This document shows positions 7,889-16,644 of a stretch of 46,767 nucleotides of DNA, piece after piece. Position 1 is the stretch's first letter, and the number at the start of each line of letters is the position of its first letter. The notes beneath the pieces are model-generated. The model worked only from the letters and a program-made list of their open reading frames with translations. It made no database searches and was not told the DNA's origin. The stretch comes from Clostridia bacterium (GTDB taxonomy: Bacteria > Bacillota > Clostridia > Christensenellales > Borkfalkiaceae). The position numbers were made by a program, and so were the translations under genes. The stretch covers positions 1 through 46,767 of the forward strand of contig JAFZYZ010000017.1 in the NCBI GenBank assembly GCA_017615975.1, read 5' to 3'.

Positions 7889-8927
7889 CGGCAAAAAACT
7901 CCGTATAGAAATTTACGGGGAATCCCACGCGGAAAAAATAGGCGTTAAGGCGGCGGGATTTCCGTCCTTTACCTTTGACGAAAGCGCGCTTAACGAATTT
8001 TTGGCGAGAAGAAAGGCGACCGACAGCGTGTTTTCCACTTCCCGAAAAGAATCGGACAGCCCGATATTTTACGGTATAAAGAACGGGCGTATAGACGGCG
8101 AGTTTACCGCGGAAATAAAAAACGAAAATAAAATAAGCAAGGACTATTCCGCGCTTTACGCAAAGCCCCGCCCTTCGCACGCCGACTACGCGTGGCATAT
8201 AAAGGACGGCGCGTTGGACTTTTCTGGCGGCGGCAGATTTTCCGCGCGGCTTACAGCGCCCTTCTGTGTCGTCGGCGGAATACTTAAACAGTACCTTAAA
8301 ACGCGCGGCATAGAGATAGAAAGTTACGCGTCTTCGGTAGGCAAGGTGTTTGCGCAATCGTATAAAAGCGGTGCGCTTTCAGCGGAAGAAATACGGACAA
8401 AAAGAAACGCCGGTTTTCCGTCGCTTGATAAAAAGGACGAAATAACGGAAGAAATACGGGCGGCAAAAGCCGCAAAAGATTCGGTGGGCGGTACTGCCGA
8501 GTGTGTGATTTTCGGCGTAAAGGGCGTGGGCGATAACCTTTTCGGCGGACTTGAAGGGAAAATCGCAAACCTTATTTACGCTATTCCCGCGGTAAAGGGC
8601 GTGGAGTTCGGCGACGGGTTCGATTTAGCCAAAATGCGCGGCAGTATGGCTAACGACGGCTTATATATTGACGGCGGCGAAGTCGGGTTTTATTCTAACC
8701 GCGCCGGCGGCATAAACGGGGGGATTGCCAACGGCAACCCCATAACTTTCAGGGTGGCGTTCCGCCCCACTCCGTCCATATCTCTGCCGCAGAAGACTGT
8801 GGACTTAGAAAGAAAAGAAAATACGGAAATAGTTATAAACGGCAGGCACGACGCTTGCGTAGTGCCGCGCGCGCTACCTGTGATTGAGAGTGCGGCGGCA
8901 ATCGCGATAGCGGACGAAATACTTTAA
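7875..8927 (+). CDS. aroC: Chorismate synthase
   Basis: It makes chorismate from EPSP with reduced FMN. The 350-residue protein keeps the two catalytic histidines, in YGESHAEKIG (near residue 18) and RPSHADYAW, the FMN-region GGGRFSARLTA and the C-terminal GRHDACVVPRALP. Several usually invariant positions differ: GESHG reads GESHA, RPGHAD reads RPSHAD, and GRHDPC reads GRHDAC. It is therefore a divergent but apparently functional member. It overlaps aroA by 14 bp and ends 13 bp before pheA. Confidence 0.94.
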   Translation: MSVYSGKKLRIEIYGESHAEKIGVKAAGFPSFTFDESALNEFLARRKATDSVFSTSRKESDSPIFYGIKNGRIDGEFTAEIKNENKISKDYSALYAKPRPSHADYAWHIKDGALDFSGGGRFSARLTAPFCVVGGILKQYLKTRGIEIESYASSVGKVFAQSYKSGALSAEEIRTKRNAGFPSLDKKDEITEEIRAAKAAKDSVGGTAECVIFGVKGVGDNLFGGLEGKIANLIYAIPAVKGVEFGDGFDLAKMRGSMANDGLYIDGGEVGFYSNRAGGINGGIANGNPITFRVAFRPTPSISLPQKTVDLERKENTEIVINGRHDACVVPRALPVIESAAAIAIADEIL

Positions 8928-8940
8928 CGGGGAGAAAAAT

Positions 8941-10080
8941 ATGGAACTTGACGAAATAAGAAAGAGGATAGACGGTATAGACGATAAAATAGTCGAACTT
9001 TTCGCGGAACGGACTAACCTTTCGGGCGAAATCGCCAAAGTAAAGGCGCAGACGGGTAAAGGGATAACTGACGGCGACAGAGAACGGGAGATTATATTCC
9101 GCCTTGCTTCAAAAGTGCCGCAGGAATTTACGCTGTATCTTAAAGAACTGTACGAAACGGTGTTTTTCACGAGTAAAGCGTACCAAAGCGCGGTGATGGG
9201 CAAGACTTCTGCGACTGCCGAAGCGATTAAAGAACTTATCGCCAAAGGGTTTTCAAAACTGCCCGCGTCGGCTACCGTTGCGTGTCAGGGGATAAAGGGC
9301 GCGAACAGCGGCGTTGCGGCGGCGAAATTCTTTCCCGTATCGAATATAGTTTACGTTAAAAATTTCGAAGGGGTTTTCAGCGCGGTGGAAAGCGGGCTTT
9401 GCGAGTACGGCGTGCTGCCTATCGAAAATTCCACGGCGGGTTCGGTTCTCGAAGTGTACGACCTTATGAGGAAACATAATTTCCACATAGTAAAGTCTGT
9501 GCGGCTTAAAATCTCGCATTGTCTCGCCGCGTTGCCTACGGCGGATATAAAATCTGTTAAAAAAGTTATTTCGCACCCGCAGGCGCTTATGCAGTGCGAC
9601 GAGTTTATAAAAAAACGCGGCTTACAGGCGGAAGCGGACGAAAACACCGCCGTCGCCGCCAAAAAAGTTGCGGAAAGCGGGGATATAACGCTTGCGGCGC
9701 TGTGTTCTAAGGAGTGCGCGGAGACTTACGGGCTTAAAATTTTACAGCCCGACGTGCAGGCAAGCGACGCAAATTACACCCGCTTTATCCTGATACGGAA
9801 AGATCTTTGTATCTATCAGGGCGCGGACAGAATAAGCGTTATGACTTCTCTCCCGCACGAGCCCGGTAGTTTAAACAGGATTTTGGGCAGGTTTTCGGCG
9901 CTGGGGCTTAACCTTACAAAGTTAGAATCCCGCCCGATAGCGGGTTCTGACTTCGAGTTTATGTTCTACTTCGATTTCGACGGAGATATAACCGACGCCG
10001 CAGTTCAGAACCTTATTGCCGAACTTGAAAACGGTTCGGATAACTTCGTATTCCTTGGCGCGTATAAAGAGAAATTATGA
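8941..10080 (+). CDS. pheA: Bifunctional chorismate mutase / prephenate dehydratase (P-protein)
   Basis: It turns chorismate to prephenate and then to phenylpyruvate. Three domains are visible in 379 residues. An AroQ-type chorismate mutase (about 1-85) carries LDEIRKRIDGIDDKIVELF and the Arg-Lys set. A prephenate dehydratase domain (about 105-285) carries VACQGIKGANSG, VLPIENSTAGSV and SHPQALMQC. A C-terminal ACT domain (about 297-375) has EPGSLNRILGRFSALGLNLTKLESRP in its usual form. The ACT domain binds phenylalanine for feedback inhibition (family knowledge). GGGGAG precedes the ATG. It overlaps the next gene by 4 bp. Confidence 0.96.
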   Translation: MELDEIRKRIDGIDDKIVELFAERTNLSGEIAKVKAQTGKGITDGDREREIIFRLASKVPQEFTLYLKELYETVFFTSKAYQSAVMGKTSATAEAIKELIAKGFSKLPASATVACQGIKGANSGVAAAKFFPVSNIVYVKNFEGVFSAVESGLCEYGVLPIENSTAGSVLEVYDLMRKHNFHIVKSVRLKISHCLAALPTADIKSVKKVISHPQALMQCDEFIKKRGLQAEADENTAVAAKKVAESGDITLAALCSKECAETYGLKILQPDVQASDANYTRFILIRKDLCIYQGADRISVMTSLPHEPGSLNRILGRFSALGLNLTKLESRPIAGSDFEFMFYFDFDGDITDAAVQNLIAELENGSDNFVFLGAYKEKL

Positions 10081-11309
10081 AATACTGTTTAATAGGCGAA
10101 CGTCTTTCGCACAGTTATTCGGCGGAAATACACGCTTTAAGCGGCTTAAACTATTCGCTTAAAGAAGTGCCGCGCGGGGAACTTGCCGAGTTTATCAAAG
10201 AAGACTACGACGGGTTTAATATAACTATTCCGTACAAAAAGGAAATAATACCGTTTTTAGACGGGCTTGACGAAAGTGCGAAGAAAGTTGGCGCGGTAAA
10301 TACCGCCGTTAAAAAAGGCGGCAAGTATTACGGCTATAACACCGATACGGAAGGTATGCGCTACGCGCTTTCGCGTAAAAATATCCTTTTATCTGGCAGG
10401 CGGGTTATGATTTTAGGCACGGGCGGAGCGGCTTTGACCGCGGAAGCGTTGTGCCGTGCGGAAAATGCGAAGAGTGTCGTAAAGGTAAGCCGTGCTGGTG
10501 AAGTGAATTACCAAACTTGCTATAATCTTAAAGATACCGAAATTATCGTAAACGCAACCCCCGTGGGTATGTTTCCTAATATCGGCGGAAAGCCGATAGA
10601 TTTAAGTGCGTTCCCGAACTTAACGGGCGTTTTCGACTGTATTTACAACCCGTTTAACACCGCGCTTATCGCGCAGGCGAAAGGGCTTAATATCAACTGT
10701 TCTGACGGGCTGCCCATGCTTGTTAAGCAAGCGCTGGAAGCGCAAAAAATCTGGGGCGTCGGCGGAAAGCAAGACGATACGGAAGAAATAATCGCCGCGC
10801 TGTACCGCAAAAAACTTAACATAGTGCTCTGCGGAATGCCGAGTTCGGGCAAAACTACGATAGGTAAGATGGCGGCGGCGCTTTTAGGCAAAAGTTTTAT
10901 AGATACCGACGCGGAAATTTTAAGCGCTACGGGCAAAACTCCCGCGGAAATTATAGAAAAGGACGGGGAACGGGCGTTCCGCGATATAGAAACGGAAATA
11001 ATAAAAAAAATCTCTATTGTTAGCGGCGCTGTAATCGCTACGGGCGGCGGCGCGATTTTACGCGAAGAGAACGTTTCCGCACTTAAAGCAAACGGCGTGA
11101 TTTTTTATATAAAACGCGACCTGTCGCTGCTTACCGCCGCTGGAAGGCCGCTCTCTAAGGACTTCGGCGTAGCGAAACTGTTTGAAGAGAGAAAAGCGTT
11201 GTACGCGCGGGCGGCGGATTTTACGGTGGAAAATAACGGCGAAAAACAGTCCGCGGCGGAAAATATCGCGCGGAAATTTGCCGCTTTTAATTACAATCCT
11301 GAAAATTAG
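10077..11309 (+). CDS. aroE-aroK: Shikimate dehydrogenase - shikimate kinase fusion
   Basis: One 410-residue protein with two enzymes for consecutive steps. Residues about 1-245 are shikimate dehydrogenase: GERLSHSYS, NITIPYKKE (catalytic Lys), VGAVNTAV, GYNTDTEGM, the NADP-binding GTGGAALTA, NATPVGMFP and a DGLPMLVKQA end. Residues about 246-410 are shikimate kinase: Walker A GMPSSGKTTIGK, FIDTD, GERAFRDIE, ATGGGAI and the lid residue in AGRPLS. Dehydroshikimate is reduced and then phosphorylated, so fusion could channel shikimate (inference). It overlaps pheA by 4 bp (ATGA). No separate aroE or aroK is in the window. Confidence 0.95.
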   Translation: MKYCLIGERLSHSYSAEIHALSGLNYSLKEVPRGELAEFIKEDYDGFNITIPYKKEIIPFLDGLDESAKKVGAVNTAVKKGGKYYGYNTDTEGMRYALSRKNILLSGRRVMILGTGGAALTAEALCRAENAKSVVKVSRAGEVNYQTCYNLKDTEIIVNATPVGMFPNIGGKPIDLSAFPNLTGVFDCIYNPFNTALIAQAKGLNINCSDGLPMLVKQALEAQKIWGVGGKQDDTEEIIAALYRKKLNIVLCGMPSSGKTTIGKMAAALLGKSFIDTDAEILSATGKTPAEIIEKDGERAFRDIETEIIKKISIVSGAVIATGGGAILREENVSALKANGVIFYIKRDLSLLTAAGRPLSKDFGVAKLFEERKALYARAADFTVENNGEKQSAAENIARKFAAFNYNPEN

Positions 11310-11320
11310 GGGGGGGAGTT

Positions 11321-11755
11321 ATGAAAATTCTCGTTATAAACGGAGTAAACTTAAATATGCTGGGTATTCGAGAACCCGACCTGTACGGTAAAAGCGATTA
11401 TAAGGCACTTGTTAAAACCGTCAAATCGCACGCGCAAAAAATAGGCGTAAAGGTAAAGTGCTTTCAGTCTAATTCGGAAGGCGCGATCGTTTCCGTGGTT
11501 CAAAAGGCGTACCGCCGCTTTGACGGGATAGTTATTAACGCGGGCGCGTATACGCATACGAGTATCGCGATATTAGACGCGTTAAAGGCGGTGCAAATTC
11601 CCACCGTAGAAGTGCATATCACCGATATAAACACCCGCGAAGAGTTCAGAAAAAACAGTTATATTTCGCTTTATGCTGAAAAATTTATCGCGGGCAAGGG
11701 AATTGCGGGCTACACCGAAGCGCTTGGCTACTTAAAAGAAAAATACGGAAAATAA
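11321..11755 (+). CDS. aroQ: Type II 3-dehydroquinate dehydratase
   Basis: It dehydrates 3-dehydroquinate to 3-dehydroshikimate. At 144 residues it has the normal length of the small dodecameric type II enzyme. Marks are NGVNLNMLG, the catalytic Tyr in REPDLYG, INAGAYTHTSIA (with the active-site His of this region), VEVHITDINTREEFRKNSY. A very G-rich ribosome site (GGGGGGGAG) precedes the ATG. It is the last gene of the aro operon, 11 bp after aroE-aroK, and supplies the only step missing from the genes before it. Confidence 0.95.
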   Translation: MKILVINGVNLNMLGIREPDLYGKSDYKALVKTVKSHAQKIGVKVKCFQSNSEGAIVSVVQKAYRRFDGIVINAGAYTHTSIAILDALKAVQIPTVEVHITDINTREEFRKNSYISLYAEKFIAGKGIAGYTEALGYLKEKYGK

Positions 11756-11763
11756 ATTAACGG

Positions 11764-11795
11764 AAAACTCTTCTTTTGGAAGGGGTTTTTCTTTA
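11764..11795 (+). terminator. Probable terminator of the aro operon
   Basis: AAAACTCTTC (11764-11773), a 5-nt loop, then GAAGGGGTTTT (11779-11789) with one G-U pair and one bulged G, followed by a T-rich stretch. It sits right after aroQ. Confidence 0.55.
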
Positions 11796-11861
11796 CTTTT
11801 TTCATATTTTATTATATTATTTATTTATTGAACGTTATCGCGCGTTTATCGGAGAGAGTTT

Positions 11862-13391
11862 ATGGAAAAAATATTAGTTATAGACTTCGGCGGACAGTAC
11901 AATCAACTTATCGCAAGGCGAATAAGGGAAGACAACGTTTACGCGGAAATTAAACCTTTCAATAAGATAACGACTGACGAGATCTTAAAAGAAGGCTATA
12001 AGGGCATAGTCTTTACGGGCGGGCCTAACAGCGTGTACGACGAAAAGTCCCCCCACTACGATAAAGGCGTGCTGAATCTCGGTATTCCCGTTCTCGGTAT
12101 TTGCTACGGGCATCAACTTATAAACTATATGGCTGGGGGAACGGTGTCTTCGGCGGAAAATTCTTCGGAATACGGCAAAATCCCGCTATATGTTGACGCC
12201 GAAGAACCGCTTTTTGAAGGCGTACCCGAAAAATCTATATGCTGGATGAGCCATAACGATTTCGTAAGCGTTTTGCCCGAAGGGTTTACCGCGATAGCGC
12301 ATACGGACAAGTGCCGCTACGCCGCCGTAAAAGATGCAAATCGCCGCATCTACGGCGTGCAGTTTCACCCGGAAGTTTCGCATACCGAATACGGCAAGAC
12401 TATCCTTAAAAATTTCGTTTACGGCGTTTGCGGGTGCAAGGGCGACTGGCACATAGGCAATTTCGTTGCGGAAACGATAGAAGAATACAGGCGTAAACTT
12501 GACGGGAAAAAGGTGTTGTGCGCGCTGTCGGGCGGGGTGGACAGTTCGGTCGCCGCGCTGCTTTTGCACAAGGCGGTGGGCAAAAATCTCGTGTGTGTGT
12601 TCGTGGATCACGGGCTTTTACGCAAGAACGAGGGCGATTTGGTGGAAAAGACCTTCCGCGGCGAATTCGATATGAATTTAATCCGCGTAAACGCGGAAAG
12701 CCGTTTTTTAACTAAACTTGCGGGGGTAATTGAACCCGAGAAAAAGAGAAAAATAATCGGCGAAGAGTTTATCCGCATTTTCGAAGAAGAGGCGAAAAAG
12801 ATAGGCAAAGTCGATTATCTCGTGCAGGGCACGATTTATCCCGACATAATAGAAAGCGGCAGGGGGGACGCTTCGACCATAAAAAGCCACCACAACGTAG
12901 GCGGACTTCCCGACGTAATAGATTTTGAAGAGATTATAGAACCGTTGCGCTATCTGTTTAAGGACGAAGTGCGCGCCGCGGGGCTTTCCTTGGGGCTTCC
13001 CCGTGAACTCGTGATGCGCCAGCCCTTCCCCGGACCAGGGCTTGCGGTAAGGGTTATAGGCGAGATAACGAAAGTCAAACTTGACACCCTTCGCGACGCG
13101 GACGCTATTTTCCGCGAAGAAGTGGAAAGGGCTGGGATTTCAAGCAATCAGTATTTTGCGGTTCTTACCGATACTAAAAGCGTGGGCGTTATGGGCGACG
13201 CCAGAACTTACGGCTATACGGTAGCGCTTCGCGCCGTTTCCACCGACGATTTTATGACCGCCGACTGGACTAGAATTCCGTTCGACGTTTTGGAACGGGC
13301 GTCAAGCCGTATTACCAACGAAGTAAAGGGCATAAACCGTATAGTTTACGATATTACTTCCAAACCGCCGGCCACGGTGGAGTGGGAATAA
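11862..13391 (+). CDS. guaA: GMP synthase (glutamine-hydrolysing)
   Basis: It aminates XMP to GMP. The 509-residue protein has a class I glutamine amidotransferase domain (about 1-190: [11 protein letters not shown], nucleophile Cys81 in [18 protein letters not shown]). An ATP-pyrophosphatase domain follows, with [14 protein letters not shown], and then the dimerisation domain ending in KPPATVEWE, the standard GuaA C terminus. GGAGAGAG precedes the ATG. The 106-bp upstream gap is too short and plain for a purine riboswitch, and I see none. It is separated from the aro operon by a probable terminator, so it is likely a separate unit. Confidence 0.97.
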   Translation: MEKILVIDFGGQYNQLIARRIREDNVYAEIKPFNKITTDEILKEGYKGIVFTGGPNSVYDEKSPHYDKGVLNLGIPVLGICYGHQLINYMAGGTVSSAENSSEYGKIPLYVDAEEPLFEGVPEKSICWMSHNDFVSVLPEGFTAIAHTDKCRYAAVKDANRRIYGVQFHPEVSHTEYGKTILKNFVYGVCGCKGDWHIGNFVAETIEEYRRKLDGKKVLCALSGGVDSSVAALLLHKAVGKNLVCVFVDHGLLRKNEGDLVEKTFRGEFDMNLIRVNAESRFLTKLAGVIEPEKKRKIIGEEFIRIFEEEAKKIGKVDYLVQGTIYPDIIESGRGDASTIKSHHNVGGLPDVIDFEEIIEPLRYLFKDEVRAAGLSLGLPRELVMRQPFPGPGLAVRVIGEITKVKLDTLRDADAIFREEVERAGISSNQYFAVLTDTKSVGVMGDARTYGYTVALRAVSTDDFMTADWTRIPFDVLERASSRITNEVKGINRIVYDITSKPPATVEWE

Positions 13392-13467
13392 AATATCGTA
13401 TTTTCAGCGGTTTTTTGCGATAAAATTTTTAAATTTCGTAAAATTTTTAAAATTTTCGTTATTTAGA

Positions 13468-13496
13468 TTGATTTTTTATTGCGATTAAGGTATAAT
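13468..13496 (+). promoter_or_regulatory. Sigma-A promoter for the Wzz pair
   Basis: TTGATT (13468-13473), 17-bp spacer, TATAAT (13491-13496). The predicted start lies near 13503, just before an inverted repeat. Confidence 0.78.
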
Positions 13497-13504
13497 CGTT
13501 AGTG

Positions 13505-13526
13505 CTTGATTTTAATTTTAATCAAG
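13505..13526 (+). repeat. Inverted repeat in the 5' leader of the Wzz operon
   Basis: CTTGATT (13505-13511) and AATCAAG (13520-13526) form a perfect 7-bp dyad around an 8-nt loop, starting about 2 bp after the predicted transcript start. It could be an operator or a 5'-stabilising hairpin. There is no T run after it, so it is not a terminator. Confidence 0.6.
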
Positions 13527-13551
13527 GACTTACAGGGGGCTTGTTTTCCGT

Positions 13552-14454
13552 ATGGACAACGAACAGTCTTTAAATATTCGGAACGGAGAGAAAAAAGGCG
13601 GGATTTCTTTGGCTGAAATCCTGCACGTTTTGCGTTCCCATATTTTGCTTATATTGATTATCACCCTGCTTTTTGCGGCGGGCGGCTTTTTGTATGCAAG
13701 AAATAAAAAGCCCGTTTATACCGCAAGCGTGCCCGTATTGTTTAGCGTTCAGGTTAGCGCGGACGGTGAGTTTGACCGCGTATCCAGCGTCAATTATATG
13801 CGGAAATATATGAATACCGCCGCGGGAATCTGTGAAAAGGGTATCGTTCTGGACAGGGCTAACGTCTATTATTATTTCTATCAGGAACGTTATAAGAAAA
13901 ACGGTAAAACGATAGACGAATTTATGACTGATATAAAATCAGTTTACAATCAAAGCGTAAAAGAAAACCGTGAAGAAATTCCTGGCTTTGAAGTAAATGA
14001 AACGCTGTTAAATAAATACAGAAACAAGTGGTTTAATCAAAATAATATTGTAGTAGGGTATACCGCCAGTGAAAGCGATGAGGAACTCGTGATTAAGTTC
14101 TCCTTGTCGGTTAAAGACGCAAACGCTACCGTAGCGCGTGAAATGGCGTATATCTATACGATTGCCTCCGACTTTTCGTTAAACTACGTGCTTAATTTCA
14201 GCGACGCCAGCACGGTTATCACTACCGCGGGACTTATAAATCTCGTTCGGGATTCAAGAGGTATAGGCGTGTCGTCAAACGCGTCCACTAAAAAGCCGAT
14301 TATTATAGCGGCGGTGTTGGGACTTGTAATTTCTCTCGCCGTGATCTACGTAATTTACGTTATAGATAATACGGTCAAATCCAAAGAACAGTTGGAAGCC
14401 CTTTCGGGTGCTAACGTTATCGCTTATATCGAAGACGTTGCGGAGGTGAAATAA
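13552..14454 (+). CDS. Wzz/CapA-type chain-length determinant protein (first of a tandem pair)
   Basis: Polysaccharide co-polymerase-like protein of 300 residues. A cytoplasmic N terminus leads to TM1 (about residues 32-50), then a long extracytoplasmic region (about 51-245) and TM2 (about 250-272). It ends in a short cytoplasmic tail with DNTVKSKEQLEALSGANVIAYIED, the usual Wzz/YveK ending. Such proteins set the length of surface polysaccharides and often partner a BY-kinase (family knowledge); no kinase gene is next to this pair. The ribosome site AGGGGG is about 12 bp ahead. Its stop overlaps the next ATG by one base (TAATG). Confidence 0.85.
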   Translation: MDNEQSLNIRNGEKKGGISLAEILHVLRSHILLILIITLLFAAGGFLYARNKKPVYTASVPVLFSVQVSADGEFDRVSSVNYMRKYMNTAAGICEKGIVLDRANVYYYFYQERYKKNGKTIDEFMTDIKSVYNQSVKENREEIPGFEVNETLLNKYRNKWFNQNNIVVGYTASESDEELVIKFSLSVKDANATVAREMAYIYTIASDFSLNYVLNFSDASTVITTAGLINLVRDSRGIGVSSNASTKKPIIIAAVLGLVISLAVIYVIYVIDNTVKSKEQLEALSGANVIAYIEDVAEVK

Positions 14455-15197
14455 TGGAAGATTTCGTTCAGAAAGACAATATCGCCGCAATCAATTCGGT
14501 AGGAAAGGAAAGTAGTGGCGCATTCACCGTATTCTTACGGTTTTTGCGTAGATTTATAGTTCTTATTCTGGTGTTTACGGTGCTTGGAACGGTCGGCGGA
14601 TTCGTGCTTGCCCGTAAAAAGGACCAGACGGTTTACACGCAGACTAAATCGGTAGTAGTCGTTGCAAGTATCGACGAGAAATCGCAAGCGACCAACATTA
14701 CGCTTACCGATATACTTAAAAACACTATAGCGAGAGTGACAACCACGCCTATCATTATCGACAGGGCGAGAAAAATATATATAGAGAATTGCAATAATGC
14801 GCAGAAAAAGCCGAACGGTACGGTTTCCTCAGGCGCTATATCCGTAGAATCGGGGGACAACCTAATTTTCGATATTTCTTACAGTTCGTCAAGTGCGGCA
14901 GACGCCGCGGATAAACTCGACGCGTTTATAGCCGCCGTACAAGAACAGACTTCAGTGTTGTTTCAGGATTATGCAAATCAGGTAAATTTATATCCCATTG
15001 ACAACGCACCGGCGCTTAGCACCAGCAACGGGTTCGTAAAGTTTATGCTGTTAGGCGTTTTAGGCGGGCTTGTAGCGGGGCTTGCGATAGCGTTTATCCT
15101 GTATATTCTCGATAATACCGTAAGCAGCAAGTCTGAACTTGAAGCCCTTACGGGTGCTACCGTGGTCGCTTATATTGACGACGTGGTGCAAAAATAA
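14454..15197 (+). CDS. Wzz/CapA-type chain-length determinant protein (second of a tandem pair)
   Basis: A 247-residue paralogue of the preceding protein, with the same layout and a nearly identical tail (DNTVSSKSELEALTGATVVAYIDD). TM1 is at about 26-46 and TM2 at about 196-220, with a shorter extracytoplasmic region. The C-terminal similarity points to tandem duplication followed by divergence of the outer domain. The two probably form a hetero-oligomer that controls the glycan made by the locus beginning 4 kb downstream (inference). It ends at a bidirectional terminator. Confidence 0.85.
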   Translation: MEDFVQKDNIAAINSVGKESSGAFTVFLRFLRRFIVLILVFTVLGTVGGFVLARKKDQTVYTQTKSVVVVASIDEKSQATNITLTDILKNTIARVTTTPIIIDRARKIYIENCNNAQKKPNGTVSSGAISVESGDNLIFDISYSSSSAADAADKLDAFIAAVQEQTSVLFQDYANQVNLYPIDNAPALSTSNGFVKFMLLGVLGGLVAGLAIAFILYILDNTVSSKSELEALTGATVVAYIDDVVQK

Positions 15198-15216
15198 CCG
15201 AATAAAATTTATAATA

Positions 15217-15241
15217 AGTGCCCGACAGAAAGTCGGGCACT
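15217..15241. terminator. Bidirectional terminator between convergent genes
   Basis: AGTGCCCGAC (15217-15226), loop AGAAA, GTCGGGCACT (15232-15241): a perfect 10-bp stem flanked by A/T-rich tails on both sides. It serves the Wzz pair (+) and the lipoprotein gene (-). Confidence 0.85.
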
Positions 15242-15248
15242 ACTTATT

Positions 15249-15902
15249 TTAAATAATATCGCGCACGGCAAGCAAGTTGCCGGAAACCCCGTCTATTAAC
15301 AGCGCTTTTAATCTGTCGTTTCCAGCGGCTATTCCGATATACCAGTAGGGCGTGCCGTCTTTTACGAATACGCGCATATAAATTTCCGCCTGAAAAACGC
15401 CGTCTTTAATATAGGAATTCAAAAGCGCGCTTTGCTTTTCTTCCAGAACCTGAAGCGCGTCGTCGTATGATATGCACTTTGCGGGCACTATCGATTTAAA
15501 TAGAACGGGCACGGTACTGTCGCCCGTATTCAGCGTTGCTGAAAATTCTTTACCCATATCGGCTTTAATTTCCACAGTCGCTTTGTATTCGCTGGTTATC
15601 TCGTCCAAGATGAATGCGGCGGAATATTCTCTGTCGCCTTTTCTGAAATTCAGCACGCGCCTTACTTCGTCGGGAAAGGCGTGCATTACGAAAGTCAGTC
15701 CGTATATTACGTTTCCCGTTTTGCCGTCGTTTATATAGGGGGATTCGCAGAATCCGTAGGTTGCGGTAATATTTATTTCTTCCGCAGTGCCCTGATAGAT
15801 TTCCTGTCTTAATTCGCTGACGTGCGCTATGTATGGGTTTATTTTGCCGCAGCCCGATAATACCATGGTAAAAACGGTAAATATAATCGCAAATTTACGC
15901 AT
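15249..15902 (-). CDS. Small lipoprotein of unknown function
   Basis: A 217-residue protein with a lipoprotein signal peptide (residues 1-17) and lipobox LSGC, Cys18 being the predicted lipidation site. It is therefore predicted to be anchored outside the cytoplasmic membrane. The C-terminal half (about 140-217) has a helix-strand pattern with SYDDALQVLEEKQ and GTPYWYIGI...DGVSGNLL, which resembles PepSY-type or lipoprotein dimer folds. This is a weak resemblance, so no function is assigned. GGAG lies just before the ATG. It is convergent with the Wzz genes and divergent from the 16019 operon. Confidence 0.82.
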   Translation of the reverse strand: MRKFAIIFTVFTMVLSGCGKINPYIAHVSELRQEIYQGTAEEINITATYGFCESPYINDGKTGNVIYGLTFVMHAFPDEVRRVLNFRKGDREYSAAFILDEITSEYKATVEIKADMGKEFSATLNTGDSTVPVLFKSIVPAKCISYDDALQVLEEKQSALLNSYIKDGVFQAEIYMRVFVKDGTPYWYIGIAAGNDRLKALLIDGVSGNLLAVRDII

Positions 15903-15971
15903 AAAATTCTCCTTAAAGTATTCTATGACGGCAGTACGGAGTATAGACCTGTAAATATATCCTTAAAAAAG

Positions 15972-16000
15972 TTGATTTTTGCGCTTAATTTTGTTAAAAT
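15972..16000 (+). promoter_or_regulatory. Sigma-A promoter for the 16019-19212 operon
   Basis: TTGATT (15972-15977), 17-bp spacer, TAAAAT (15995-16000). The predicted start near 16007 falls inside or next to the ribosome site AGGAAAGG (16005-16012), so the mRNA leader would be unusually short. Confidence 0.7.
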
Positions 16001-16018
16001 ATTCAGGAAAGGTAGAAT

Positions 16019-16633
16019 ATGAAGAGATGGATTATTAAAACAAGTCTTATAACGCTGGCGGCAACTGTATTGACGCTTGTCGTCGTATATTTTTTTCTTA
16101 TGCTTGCCTTTCCGAGAGTTCTGGCTAAAGGCTGGGAAGCCGTCGGCAGTTATGACTTGTCCATGAGATATTACGAAAAACAGTACGAGGCCAGTAAGGA
16201 AATGTCAGACCTATCCGTATTATGCGTTAAGGTTGACGTGGAAAAGGATACGAACCGTGCGGAAAAGTATCTTGCTATAATGACGAAAAACAGCGGGTTT
16301 TCGGAATTCTGTGCGAGTGAAGATGCGGATACTGCACAGGGCTACGGCTTTACCGCTTACGAGTTCTATTTCGGAAAATACGCGGTGGCGTCCTATTATA
16401 AATACGATATAACAGCGGCTGTAAACGTTGCAAAGATTGCCACGCAAAACGGATATTCCGAACACAACGCCTTTTACGTTATATTAAGCGGGGTGAAAAC
16501 GTTGACCGCCGCCGACGGACAGGCGATTGAAAGCGCGGTTTCCGAGATAAAAGCCCATCTTACCGACGCAGCGCAGATAGCCAACGCCGGACGGGACGAA
16601 AATATTGCCCGTTCAATATATGAAAACATTTAA
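16019..16633 (+). CDS. Membrane-anchored protein of unknown function, probably helical repeat
   Basis: A 204-residue protein with one N-terminal membrane segment (about residues 9-31) and a helical extracytoplasmic part. Spacing such as YYEKQYEASKEMSDLSVL and AEKYLAIM resembles tetratricopeptide-like helices, but no consensus repeat is clear. I do not recognise a family. It starts at ATG 16019, six bases after AGGAAAGG, and ends 11 bp before the CPBP protease gene, with which it is probably co-transcribed. It may act with that protease at the membrane, but nothing in the sequence proves this. Confidence 0.75.
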   Translation: MKRWIIKTSLITLAATVLTLVVVYFFLMLAFPRVLAKGWEAVGSYDLSMRYYEKQYEASKEMSDLSVLCVKVDVEKDTNRAEKYLAIMTKNSGFSEFCASEDADTAQGYGFTAYEFYFGKYAVASYYKYDITAAVNVAKIATQNGYSEHNAFYVILSGVKTLTAADGQAIESAVSEIKAHLTDAAQIANAGRDENIARSIYENI

Positions 16634-16644
16634 GGAATTTAAAA

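Noticed and set aside
7689-8357. Long antisense open frame over aroA/aroC
   Set aside because: It is the complement of well-conserved aro genes, is rich in Arg, and has no ribosome site.
11796-11861. Promoter or purine riboswitch ahead of guaA
   Set aside because: The spacer is too short for a purine aptamer and its boxes are poor (TTTACT to TATATT with 15 bp).
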